From contig NZ_JODS01000011.1 of assembly GCF_000718025.1 (NCBI RefSeq), positions 217,623 to 281,622 on the forward strand: DNA of 64,000 bases, read 5' to 3'. Both the position numbers and the translations under genes were made by a program. This DNA comes from Kitasatospora purpeofusca (GTDB lineage Bacteria > Actinomycetota > Actinomycetes > Streptomycetales > Streptomycetaceae). Shown here in pieces: positions 24,193 through 32,545 of the stretch. Position 1 is the first letter of the stretch. Each line of letters opens with the position of its first letter. A model generated the notes under the pieces. It had not been told where the DNA came from, did no database searches, and saw only the letters and a program-made list of their open reading frames with translations.

Positions 24193-25170
24193 TCAGCCCG
24201 GCGCGTCCATCAGGGAGGTGAGGTAGGCGTCCAGCCGCTCCTCCACGGCTCGTGTCGTCAGCTCGTACCGTCCTGCCTCCCACCACGGCTGCGCCACCCA
24301 CTGCACTTCCTCCGAGAATGCCAGGGGCGACCGCACCTGCCAGTACAGCCGCTCGTCCGCCGCTGCGGCCAGCGTCCCGCCGGCGGCCTGGTACGCCTCG
24401 GTGAAGCGCAGGCCCCAGGCCGGGCCGTGCAGCAGCGCGAGATTGGTGGCGCAATGCGCCACGTCGAGGTCGGCGGGGCCCCAGGAGGCGGCTGCCCAGT
24501 CGACGACGCCGGTGATCCGGGCGACGGCGGCACCGGCACCGGCCGGGTCCTCGGGCGGCAGGTCGAACAGTACGTTGCCGGGCTGGAAGTCCCCGTGAAG
24601 GAAGCGTCCTTCGTAGCGGGGCGCGGGCCTGCGGATCACGTCGGTCGCGGCGGCCCAGGTCGCGGCGTCGGCGCCCTCGGGGACCACGACCGTGTCGGCG
24701 GTCGACAGCGCCACGTACTCCCGGGGCCGTGCCGCCGGCCGCACCGTGTGGATCGCCGCGAGTTGACGGGCCAGCAATGGCAGGCGCGTCTCCAGCCCCC
24801 CGTCGTGGAGGGTTGTCCGGCCCGGGAGGTGGCTCATGAGGAGCGAGGGGTACTCGCAGTGCGCGGCGACCGGATCGAAGGCGACGAGTCCGGGAGCCCG
24901 CACGCCGGTGCCGGTGAGCGTGGTCAGGGCGTCGGCCTCCCGGTGCAGGAGGTCCTCGGCCGGCCCCTGCCGGGTCGGGTCGACGAAGGAGCGCAGCACC
25001 AGGTGCCGGGTGCCGCCGTCCCGCGTGCCGACGGTCAGCCGCCGCATGTCGGCGGTGGCGCCGCCGTGCAGCGCCTCGGCTCCGACGATCCGCTCGCCGG
25101 GCTCCAGGTGCCGGCGGACCCAGGCCAGGGTCAACGGTCGGACGGTCGCCGCCTCGTCATGATTGGTCAC
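24193..25170 (-). CDS. Aminoglycoside-phosphotransferase-family kinase
   Basis: The 325-residue protein has the APH/ChoK fold: an N-lobe with HLVLRSFVD, the catalytic loop FLHGDFQPGNVLF and the metal-binding GVVDWAAASWGPADLDVAH. Members phosphorylate small molecules such as aminoglycosides, macrolides, homoserine or choline. The sequence shows no clear tie to a resistance subgroup, so the substrate is open. It is a single gene, starting at ATG 25170. Confidence 0.88.
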   Translation of the reverse strand: MTNHDEAATVRPLTLAWVRRHLEPGERIVGAEALHGGATADMRRLTVGTRDGGTRHLVLRSFVDPTRQGPAEDLLHREADALTTLTGTGVRAPGLVAFDPVAAHCEYPSLLMSHLPGRTTLHDGGLETRLPLLARQLAAIHTVRPAARPREYVALSTADTVVVPEGADAATWAAATDVIRRPAPRYEGRFLHGDFQPGNVLFDLPPEDPAGAGAAVARITGVVDWAAASWGPADLDVAHCATNLALLHGPAWGLRFTEAYQAAGGTLAAAADERLYWQVRSPLAFSEEVQWVAQPWWEAGRYELTTRAVEERLDAYLTSLMDAPG

Positions 25171-25312
25171 CGCGCCACCTCATCATCCGGGCGGCGGCAT
25201 GCGCGACCCCTTTAGGTCCTGTCCGCGAGTCGGTGTGCGACTCCCCGGCACCCCCGCCTGAATCGGCAAAGCCGTCGGTAGGTGCAGTTCGGTGGTGCGC
25301 TCGGCCGGGCGG

Positions 25313-25744
25313 TCAGAAGCTCCAGCTGTACAGGCGGCCGCCTGTGCTTACCGCAGAGGCCGCGAGCCGGGCGACTTCCCGTAGCACCGTCGGCAGATCG
25401 TCGTCGGTCATGTCGTCACCGTCCTCGTCCCTGAGCCTGGTGGTCCAGCGACCGGCGAGCTCCTCCAGTTCCGTGGAGTCGGCGTCGGCCAGCGCCCGGG
25501 TCAACCGCCCTGGCAGAGCGAACACCTCGACGCCGTCGTTCACGGGGGCAGTGACCCACCGCGGCCACCGTTTGCCGAGCTGCTCGGGTGTCGGTACCTC
25601 GGTCGAGGGCTCCTCGAAGTACATGTCCCAGACGGCGATGGCACTGTCCGGCTCGATGAATTCCGGACCGGGTCGCCGCCCGCGCATCGCACAGACAGCA
25701 TCGTCGTCGGGCGCGAGGAAGAACACTATGTCGTGAGCCACCAC
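25313..25744 (-). CDS. Hypothetical protein
   Basis: The 143-residue acidic protein begins MVAHDIVFFLAPDDDAVCAMRGRRPGPEF and ends GGRLYSWSF. It looks like a small actinobacterial family sometimes found near immunity or metabolic genes, but I cannot name it. There is no signal peptide. About 110 bases separate it from the secreted hydrolase upstream, so it is probably expressed on its own. Confidence 0.65.
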   Translation of the reverse strand: MVAHDIVFFLAPDDDAVCAMRGRRPGPEFIEPDSAIAVWDMYFEEPSTEVPTPEQLGKRWPRWVTAPVNDGVEVFALPGRLTRALADADSTELEELAGRWTTRLRDEDGDDMTDDDLPTVLREVARLAASAVSTGGRLYSWSF

Positions 25745-25855
25745 AGCATGATGGCAAACCGCGCAGACGCGAGAACGGTACAGGTCGCGAAAGGTCCTCC
25801 CCGCGCAGGCGGGGACGCCGGCGTGCGGCCGAGGTCCCCGCCCGGCGGCCGGAGG

Positions 25856-27049
25856 TCAGGGGTGGAAGGCCACCTCCGGGTCGGCCGCGTTCGGTCCGTC
25901 CAGCAGCGGCTGCGCGATGCCCTTCAGCTGCAGGTCGAAGAAGGCACCGACGTACCGGCGGGTGAGGTCGGCGGCGCGGGCGCTCGCGATGGTGCTGCCG
26001 GGCGGGCGGGGCACGCCCAGGCCGTCGATGAGCACCGGGAAGTCGGTGAAGCTGTGGTGGTCGGTGCCTTCGACGGTCAGCCAGCGCTTCCAGCCGTCGA
26101 GGTGGAGCCAGCTCGTCTGCCAGCTCTCGTCCTCGGCTCCGCCGCCCAATGGGTGGCCGATCATCAGGAACGGCTTGCCGCCGATCCCGGTGGCGGGCAC
26201 CAGGACGTCCATGGTTCCGTCCAGGTTCACCCCGGCCCGGATCCGGTCGTCGGTGAGCAGGGCCGGGACGGTGGCCGCGCCACCGGCGGAGTGACCGGCC
26301 ATGCCGATCCGGTCGCGGTCGATCATCCGGGCGTAGCGCCACGCCGGGTGGGGACGGCTGGTCAGCCGGTCGATGACGAACGACACGTCCTTCGCCCGGC
26401 TCTCGTCCACCTGCGACCAGTCCTTGGGAACGCCGCACATCACACAGGGCAGCGTCCGCCCGTCCGGGAAGGTGGTGCCGGTGTTCTCGTAGGTGTGGTC
26501 GACCAGCGCGACGACGTAGCCGCGGCTGGCCAGGTCCTCGGCGAGGCCGGTGACGGCGGTCCGCGCGTCGACGAAGCCGGGCGACAGCACCACCAGCGGG
26601 TAGTGGCCGCCCTGCGGACGGGCACCGGTCGCCGACCAGGTCCGGACTCCGGTGAGGACCTCGGTCGGGACGGTGTTGCCCGGCAGCCGGTAGTCCAGCA
26701 TCGCGCGGGCCGCCCCGGCGGTCATGTACGGGGCCGGGCCGCCCGTGCCGGCGTGGGCGGGGTAGTACATCGAGACCATCAGCTGGCGCGGACCCGCGGA
26801 GGGCACCCACGGGTCCGGACGGTCCTGGTCGACCAGGTGCAGGATCTCCCGTCCGACCGCGTACTTGCCGGTCGGGCGCGGGAGTTCGATGCGGACGGCG
26901 GCCGGGTCGCCCGTCGCGGCGGTGCCGGGTGCGGGTGCGGCGGAAGCCGCCGGGGAGGGCGCGGCCAGGGCCGGAACGGTGGCGGCGACGGACAGGGGCA
27001 GCGCGAGCAGCAGGGCTGCCGCGCCGACGGTGGCGCGAAGTCGTCTCAT
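25856..27049 (-). CDS. Secreted PAF-acetylhydrolase-like lipase
   Basis: The roughly 397-residue protein has a signal peptide (MRRLRATVGA to ALAAPSPA) and an alpha/beta-hydrolase domain. The nucleophile is in GMAGHSAGG, an Asp probably in AGVNLDGTMD and the His in GTDHHSFTDFP. The layout, with the active-site GHSAGG and VVLSPGFVDARTAVT, matches the platelet-activating-factor acetylhydrolase-like group of Streptomyces exoenzymes, which hydrolyse short acyl or polyester bonds. The ATG at 27049 precedes the signal peptide; longer upstream frames are not supported. Confidence 0.85.
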   Translation of the reverse strand: MRRLRATVGAAALLLALPLSVAATVPALAAPSPAASAAPAPGTAATGDPAAVRIELPRPTGKYAVGREILHLVDQDRPDPWVPSAGPRQLMVSMYYPAHAGTGGPAPYMTAGAARAMLDYRLPGNTVPTEVLTGVRTWSATGARPQGGHYPLVVLSPGFVDARTAVTGLAEDLASRGYVVALVDHTYENTGTTFPDGRTLPCVMCGVPKDWSQVDESRAKDVSFVIDRLTSRPHPAWRYARMIDRDRIGMAGHSAGGAATVPALLTDDRIRAGVNLDGTMDVLVPATGIGGKPFLMIGHPLGGGAEDESWQTSWLHLDGWKRWLTVEGTDHHSFTDFPVLIDGLGVPRPPGSTIASARAADLTRRYVGAFFDLQLKGIAQPLLDGPNAADPEVAFHP

Positions 27050-27433
27050 ACCGACGACGGTAGGCCGCGGGCAGGGGAACTGACGTCCACTCAGCAGCGT
27101 ACTCGCCCCCTCCGGGAAGGGCCCTTCGCGTCCCCTAGGGGTGGACCTTCGGACAGCACCGACCGCGCCTGACGGAACGGCAACTTCCGCTGTCCACAGC
27201 AGATCCCGGCCTCGGCCGGGCGCCGTGGGCCGCGGTTCGTCAATGCGCCGTTGTGCCAGAAGGCGGGCGCGAAGTGCGCCGGTTCGGCGGGGGCGGGGGT
27301 GTGGTTGATCTCTGTTGACTGTCTCCACGCCGCGAGTTGCACACGGACGATCGCGGCCAGGAAACCGTTATTTCCAGGGGGAATTGGCAAGTATGTGCAA
27401 GATCGCGAAACGGTCGCGGGGGTAGCGACTGTC
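27050..27433. other. Divergent promoter region before the hydrazine-type cluster
   Basis: This 384-base gap separates the lipase from the N-hydroxylase. I see no gene and no convincing promoter boxes. A GTG at 27395 in frame with the hydroxylase, after GGGGGA, is an alternative start that would add 13 residues. Confidence 0.45.
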
Positions 27434-28780
27434 ATGAACGGAACAACAAAGGACGTCCGCACGGCCGGGCCCGACCTCGTCGGGATCGGCATCGGGCCCG
27501 CCAATCTCGGACTGTCCGCCCTCCTAGACCCCCAACCCGCTCTCACCGCACGGTTCTTCGAACGCCGGAGCCGGTTCGCCTGGCACGACGGGGCGATGCT
27601 CCCGGCGGCCGCCCTCCAGGTGCCGCCGCTGAAGGACCTGGTCACCCTCGTCGACCCGACGTCCCGCTTCTCCTTCCTCAACTTCCTCGCCGAACAGGGC
27701 CGTCTCTACCGGCACTTGATCGCCTCACGCAGCGGAACCCCGCGTGAGGAGTTCGAGCAGTACTACCGCTGGGCCGCCGACCTGATGCCGCAGCTCACGT
27801 TCGGCACCGAGATCACCGAAGTCCGCACCGACGGCGACGAGTTGACCGTCCACGACGCCACCGGCGGCGTCACCAGGACCCGCAGCCTCGTGCTCGGCAG
27901 CGGCCGCCGGCCGCACGTCCCGGGCTGTGTCACCGCCCGCGGGGCGCGGGTGCTGCACGCCGCGGAGATCATGCACCGGTGCCCCGAGACCCGCGGCAAG
28001 CGCGTGGCCGTCATCGGCGGGGGCCAGTCCGGCGCCGAGATCGTGCACTGGCTCCTCGGCGACAAGGACATGCTGCCCTCCTTCCTCGTGTGGTCGACCC
28101 GGCGGGACGGCTTCCTGCCCCTGGACGACTCCGCGTTCAGCAACGAGTGGTACTTCCCCGGGTACGTACGGCACTTCGCACGCCTGCCCGCGAAGCGGCG
28201 CGCCGCCCTGCTGCGCACACAGCGCATGACGAGCGACGGCGTGTCGGCCGAGCTGCTCGACGCGATCCACGCGCAGCTCTACCGCCTGGACGCCCTGCGC
28301 CCCGGACAGTGCGCCCACCGCCTGAGCCCGGGCCAGGAACTGCTCGCCGTCGACGGCGGGGCCGAGGACGCACCGATCGACGTCGTCACCCGGGACGTCG
28401 ACACCGACAGCGTCCACCGCGAACAGGTGGACGTCGTCGTCCTGGCGACCGGCTACCGCAACACCACCCCCGCCTACCTGGACCCGCTGCGCGAGCTGAT
28501 CCCGCTCGACGAGGACGGCGCGTTCCGCGTCCGGGAGGACTACTCGGTCGAGTTCGACGGACCGCCCGGCTGCCGGATCTTCGTCCAGGGCGCCGCCGGC
28601 CACACCCACGGCGTGGCCGACGCCAACCTCAGCCTGATGGCCTGGCGCAACGCCGTGATCGCCAACGCCGTCGCCGGGCGCGCCCTCTACCGCACGGACC
28701 GGGACAGCAGCACCGTCGCCTGGTCCCCCGCCGCGGCCCCGCACACCACCGCCCCCCAGGAGAGGACCGCCCGTGTCTGA
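27434..28780 (+). CDS. L-lysine/L-ornithine N-monooxygenase
   Basis: The 448-residue flavoprotein belongs to the SidA/IucD/PvdA family, which hydroxylates the side-chain amine of Lys or Orn using FAD, NADPH and oxygen. The FAD motif GIGIGPANLGLSAL is near the start, the NADPH motif VIGGGQSGAEIV near 190, and the family ATGY segment (VVVLATGYRN) near 340. In this cluster, with a cupin and a MetRS-like protein, the expected product is N6-hydroxylysine, the nucleophile for N-N bond formation. It is the first gene of a run of overlapping genes and overlaps the cupin by eight bases. A siderophore role is less likely because no NIS synthetase, NRPS or acyltransferase is near. Confidence 0.92.
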   Translation: MNGTTKDVRTAGPDLVGIGIGPANLGLSALLDPQPALTARFFERRSRFAWHDGAMLPAAALQVPPLKDLVTLVDPTSRFSFLNFLAEQGRLYRHLIASRSGTPREEFEQYYRWAADLMPQLTFGTEITEVRTDGDELTVHDATGGVTRTRSLVLGSGRRPHVPGCVTARGARVLHAAEIMHRCPETRGKRVAVIGGGQSGAEIVHWLLGDKDMLPSFLVWSTRRDGFLPLDDSAFSNEWYFPGYVRHFARLPAKRRAALLRTQRMTSDGVSAELLDAIHAQLYRLDALRPGQCAHRLSPGQELLAVDGGAEDAPIDVVTRDVDTDSVHREQVDVVVLATGYRNTTPAYLDPLRELIPLDEDGAFRVREDYSVEFDGPPGCRIFVQGAAGHTHGVADANLSLMAWRNAVIANAVAGRALYRTDRDSSTVAWSPAAAPHTTAPQERTARV

Positions 28781-29114
28781 CGTACCCGCCCACCCCGGCG
28801 GCCCCGTGGGCTGCCTGGCGCCGGTTCCCGGGCCGGACGGGATCGTGCTGCGCGAGCACGACCTCGCCGGCATCCCGGCGCCCTTCTCCTCCTCGGTGTT
28901 CGTGCTGCCGCCCGGTACCGTGACCGACCCCGACGTGCACGACGTGGTGGAGACCTGGTTCGTCGCGGCCGGCGAGGGACAGGTGGAGTACGACGGAGCC
29001 GCCCATCCGGTGGCCACCGGCGACTGCTTCCACTTCGCCGGCCGGCGCCCGCACCGCGTGCGCAACACGGGGACCGCCGAACTGACCGTCTTCTCCGTGT
29101 GGTGGTCGGCGTGA
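28773..29114 (+). CDS. Stand-alone zinc-type cupin of an N-N forming pair
   Basis: The 113-residue single-domain cupin has motif 1 as VTDPDVHDVVETWFVAAGEG and motif 2 as GDCFHFAGRRPHRVRNTG, giving potential metal ligands in HDVVE and the later His. In s56-p1 (Spb40) and triacsin (Tri28) pathways such a cupin domain is fused to a MetRS-like domain and rearranges an aminoacyl ester of N6-hydroxylysine to a hydrazine. Here it is a separate gene, overlapping the N-hydroxylase by eight bases and the ATP-grasp gene by four. The cupin call is firm; the N-N role rests on context. Confidence 0.82.
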   Translation: MSDVPAHPGGPVGCLAPVPGPDGIVLREHDLAGIPAPFSSSVFVLPPGTVTDPDVHDVVETWFVAAGEGQVEYDGAAHPVATGDCFHFAGRRPHRVRNTGTAELTVFSVWWSA

Positions 29115-30448
29115 GCACCGTCCTGGTCCTGGGCGGAGCCGCCCCCGCCGACGCCGGACACGGCCGCGACCTGAGCCTGCGCGCGCTGACGCAGTTCAAG
29201 GCCCGCGGCAGCCGCGTCGTCGTCACCGACACCGCCGCCGCCCTCGCCGCCGCCCCCGAGTACGCCGCGCTCGCGGACGAGACGCACGTCCTCGACTACA
29301 CCGACCCCGCCGCCTGCGTACGGTGGGCGCTCGCCTACCGGGCGCACCACCCCGTGGACGCGGTGACGGGCTTTCGCGAGTACTCCGTCCTCGCCGTCGC
29401 GGAGGTGGCCGCCGCACTCCGGCTGCCCGGCAACCGGCCCGAACTCGTCCGCACCGTGCGCACCAAGGACCTCTGCCGGCGCGCGCTGTCCGACCTCGGA
29501 TTCCGCCAGCCCGCCACCGCCCTGTGCTCGATCCCGCAGGACGTCGCGGATTTCCTGGCCCGCCACGGCGGCCCCGCCGTGGTCAAGCCGCGCGACGCGG
29601 CGGGCAGCGAGGGCGTCGTACGGGTGGACACGCCGGACGGGGCGGCCCGGGCCTTCGCCCGGGCGCGGGCCGGCGCGGGCCCCGGCCCGGTGCTCGTCGA
29701 GGAGTTCGTCACCGGCCCCGAGTACAGCGTGGAGGGCCTCTTCACCGAAGGCATCCCGCACGCGCTGGCCGTCACCCGCAAGATCCTCGCCCCCGGCACC
29801 TTCGTCGAGGCCGGGCACGTCACGCCCGTCGAGCTCCCCGACGGGCGCCACCGGGACATCGCCCGCGAGGCCGTCCGGGCCCTGGAGGCGCTCGGACTGA
29901 GGTACGGGATCTTCCACGTCGAGTGCTGGCTCACCGCCGAGGGCCCCGTCCTCGGCGAGCTGCACGTGCGGCCGGGAGGGGACTGGCTGCACGCGATGGT
30001 CGAGTGGGCCCACCCCGGGCTGGAACTCCTCGGCTGCCTCCACGACGACCTGCTCGGACTCCCGGTGGCGCTGCCCACCCGCCCGGCACGCGGCGCGGCC
30101 GTGCGTTTCGTCCTGCCCGAGCCGGGCCTCGTCACCGCCGTGGACGGCTGGGACGCGCTCGCGGCCGACGAGCGGCTCATCCACGCCGAGCTGTCGGTGG
30201 CACCCGGGGACGTCGTGGCTCCCGCGCACTCCTCCCGCGACCGGGCCGGGACCCTCTGCCTGGGGGCCGACAGCGCCCGGGCCGCGGCCGACGGCGTCGA
30301 GGCGCTGCTCGCGGGCCTGAAGGTGCACACCACCCGCCGGCCGGCGGACACCGACGGAGCCGGCCCGAACGGAGCCGGCCCGAACGAAACCGATCCGGAC
30401 GAAACCGATCCGGCCAGGGACGACATCAACGACAAGGACACCCGATGA
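29111..30448 (+). CDS. ATP-grasp amino-acid ligase (first)
   Basis: The 445-residue protein has the ATP-grasp layout: an N-terminal Rossmann-like part (STVLVLGGAAP), the ATP-binding RTKDLCRRALSDLGF and VVKPRDAAGSEGVV, the EEFVTGPEYSVEG loop and the metal site VECWLTAEGPVLGELHVRPGG. Such enzymes make amide bonds by activating a carboxylate as acyl phosphate, as in dipeptide ligases. In this cluster it probably joins an amino acid to the hydrazine or to a second amino acid. The C-terminus ends in a short in-frame repeat (GAGPN twice, then TDPDETDP) that looks dispensable. It overlaps both neighbours. Confidence 0.85.
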   Translation: MSTVLVLGGAAPADAGHGRDLSLRALTQFKARGSRVVVTDTAAALAAAPEYAALADETHVLDYTDPAACVRWALAYRAHHPVDAVTGFREYSVLAVAEVAAALRLPGNRPELVRTVRTKDLCRRALSDLGFRQPATALCSIPQDVADFLARHGGPAVVKPRDAAGSEGVVRVDTPDGAARAFARARAGAGPGPVLVEEFVTGPEYSVEGLFTEGIPHALAVTRKILAPGTFVEAGHVTPVELPDGRHRDIAREAVRALEALGLRYGIFHVECWLTAEGPVLGELHVRPGGDWLHAMVEWAHPGLELLGCLHDDLLGLPVALPTRPARGAAVRFVLPEPGLVTAVDGWDALAADERLIHAELSVAPGDVVAPAHSSRDRAGTLCLGADSARAAADGVEALLAGLKVHTTRRPADTDGAGPNGAGPNETDPDETDPARDDINDKDTR

Positions 30449-31266
30449 CCAGCGGAGCAGCCGCGTCCACCCCCGTGGCGCAGATCGCCGAGGAGTGGGA
30501 CTCCTACCAGGAGATCCCCGCCATCGACGAGGCCTACGCCGAAGCCCTCGGCGACCAGTTCGCGGGCCAGTTCAGCGGCGCCACCCCGGACTACCTGGAG
30601 CAACTGGCGGCCCGCCTCGGCTGGAGCGCCCACGCGCGGGTCCTGGACGCCGGCTGCGGCACCGGCGGCCTCACCGCCGCGCTCGCCGCCCGCACCGGCT
30701 GCACGGCCGTCGGTCTGGACGCCAGCCCGGCCGCGGTCCGCGTCGCGCGCACCCGCCTGGCGGGCCGCCCCGAGGCCGACCGCGTGAGTTACACCGTCGG
30801 CGACATGGGGGACCCGGACCTCCCGCCCGCCTCCTTCGACGCCGTGCTCGCGATCGGCTCCGGATACTGGTCCGACCCCGCCAGCACCGTCGGGCACTGG
30901 CGGTCCCTGCTGCGCGGCGACCGGCCCGCGGTGGTCGTCGTGATCAGCCGCATCCTGCGCCCGCAGACCGCCCGCGACATCGAACTGACGCTGCAGGAAG
31001 GGCTGTTCGCACCGCACCCGGACTGGGAGGCGGCCCTGCGCACGGCCGGCTTCGACATCGAGGTGCGGGACCTGACCGAACCGGACGCCGAGTGCGTGGA
31101 GCGCCTGTACGCGGCGCTCGCCCGCCGGCTGCCCGCGCTGCGCAGCCAGCTGGGCGACGTGCCCGGCGAACGGTACCTGGCCGAGGTGGAGGTCCTGCGG
31201 GACGAGCACCGGGCGGGCCGGATGCGGCGCACCGAGATCGTGGCCAGGCTCGGCGGACAGCCATGA
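30445..31266 (+). CDS. SAM-dependent methyltransferase
   Basis: The 273-residue class I methyltransferase has motif I VLDAGCGTGGLTAAL, the acidic loop VGLDASPAAVRVAR and motif II-like DLPPASFDAVLAIGSGYW. Its substrate cannot be read directly. Being in the middle of the N-N cluster, coupled to the ligase and the oxidase by four-base overlaps, it should methylate an intermediate or product, plausibly a hydrazine nitrogen or a carboxylate. N-methylated hydrazinoacetate occurs in negamycin, which makes N-methylation a reasonable first guess. Confidence 0.85.
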   Translation: MTSGAAASTPVAQIAEEWDSYQEIPAIDEAYAEALGDQFAGQFSGATPDYLEQLAARLGWSAHARVLDAGCGTGGLTAALAARTGCTAVGLDASPAAVRVARTRLAGRPEADRVSYTVGDMGDPDLPPASFDAVLAIGSGYWSDPASTVGHWRSLLRGDRPAVVVVISRILRPQTARDIELTLQEGLFAPHPDWEAALRTAGFDIEVRDLTEPDAECVERLYAALARRLPALRSQLGDVPGERYLAEVEVLRDEHRAGRMRRTEIVARLGGQP

Positions 31267-32435
31267 CACCCCCTGACCCCGCGACACCCAGCCGCGCGGG
31301 CGGCGCAGCGGCGGACCTGGCGGTCATCGGAGCGGGGATCGTCGGCGCGGCCGTCGCCTTCGGCGCACTCACCGACCGCCCCGCCAGCCGGATCCTCGTG
31401 CTCGACCAGGGGGCGGGGAACACCGCGACCCACTGGTCGCTGGGCGTCCTCGCCCCCTGGGCCGCCACGCCCGGTCAGCGGGACCTGCTCGTACGCGGGA
31501 CGGCCAGGTTCCGGGACCCCCGCCTCCTCGCGCTCCTGCGCCCGCACCTGCGCCGGGTGCCCGTCCTCGTCGCCGCCGGCGCCCCCACCCTGGAACGGCT
31601 CGCCCGCTCCACGGTGGGGGCCGGCATGGAGCCCGCCTCGCCCGGGACGGTGCGGGCCGCCCGGGACGCCGTCGGTGAGCTGCTGCTCCACCCCGGCGAC
31701 GGCTTCGCGACCGTCCACGGCGGCATCGCGGTCCTCGACACCGCCGCGGCGGCCACCGCCCTGATCGACGCGGTCGTCGACGCCGGCGGCCACCTGCTCA
31801 CCGGTGTCCGTGTGACCCGGATCGACACCGCGCGACCCGGCGGGCAACGACTGCTGCTGTCGGACGGCTCGGCCGTCACCGCGCGCCGGACCGCGCTGGC
31901 GACCGGCCCGTGGCCGGCCCCGGTCATCGGGTCCGGGGCGGCGTACCGGAGCGGGGCGAGCGGGGCGGCGTACCGGAGCGGGGCGGGTGGGGAGGCGCCG
32001 TGGCGCACCAAACGGATGGCGGCGCTGCGCATCGACCGGGAACTGCCCGCCGACGCGCCGATGATCTGCTTCCCCGAGGACGACCTGTTCCTCCTGCCCG
32101 CCCCCGGCGGCAGCAGCAGCAGCGGCGGCGCCTCGCCGGGCGGGGCGTGGGCGAGCTTCCGCAGCGAGCAGTGGGACGTCGCGCCCGACGGCGGCCCGGA
32201 CACCTTCGGCCCGCACACCCTCGACGAGGGGCGCCGCGTCCTGGGCCGCCGACTGCCCGAACTGGTGGCGGCGGCGCGCGAGGGTCGGGCGGGCGTCGAC
32301 GGCTACACGCCCGACCGCACGCCGCTCACCGACCGACCGGCCCCGGGGGTCGCCCGGGCCGCGGCCGCGTCCGGCGCCGGCGCCCGCCTGTGCTGGGGCA
32401 TGGCGGACCGGGTGCTCGAACTCCTCGCGCCCTGA
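31263..32435 (+). CDS. FAD-dependent DAO-type amine oxidase
   Basis: The 390-residue protein has the FAD motif ADLAVIGAGIVGAAVAFGAL and the D-amino-acid-oxidase fold (GLNTATHWSLG-like region, then GMADRVLELLAP at the end). In the s56-p1 and triacsin pathways a DAO-type enzyme (Spb39, Tri27) oxidises the lysine-derived hydrazine and releases hydrazinoacetic acid; this gene is the likely equivalent. Two features are odd: a duplicated GAAYRSGASGAAYRSGAGG stretch and a Ser/Gly run (GGSSSSGG), both from DNA repeats inside the coding region. These are probably surface loops. Confidence 0.85.
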   Translation: MTPPDPATPSRAGGAAADLAVIGAGIVGAAVAFGALTDRPASRILVLDQGAGNTATHWSLGVLAPWAATPGQRDLLVRGTARFRDPRLLALLRPHLRRVPVLVAAGAPTLERLARSTVGAGMEPASPGTVRAARDAVGELLLHPGDGFATVHGGIAVLDTAAAATALIDAVVDAGGHLLTGVRVTRIDTARPGGQRLLLSDGSAVTARRTALATGPWPAPVIGSGAAYRSGASGAAYRSGAGGEAPWRTKRMAALRIDRELPADAPMICFPEDDLFLLPAPGGSSSSGGASPGGAWASFRSEQWDVAPDGGPDTFGPHTLDEGRRVLGRRLPELVAAAREGRAGVDGYTPDRTPLTDRPAPGVARAAAASGAGARLCWGMADRVLELLAP

Positions 32436-32471
32436 ACGACGCCGGGCCCGGCCGGGCGAACGCCCGCGTGC

Positions 32472-32530
32472 CTCACTCCCTCCCACCTACCTCACTCCCT
32501 CCCGCCTCCGCCCGCCCGCCCGCCCGCCCG
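32472..32530. repeat. Low-complexity repeats before the MetRS-like gene
   Basis: The 13-mer CTCACTCCCTCCC occurs at 32472 and 32491, and CCCG is repeated five times at 32511-32530. They fill most of the 110-base gap between the oxidase and the MetRS-like gene, the only real gap so far in the cluster. Confidence 0.8.
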
Positions 32531-32545
32531 ACGTACGGAAATCGC

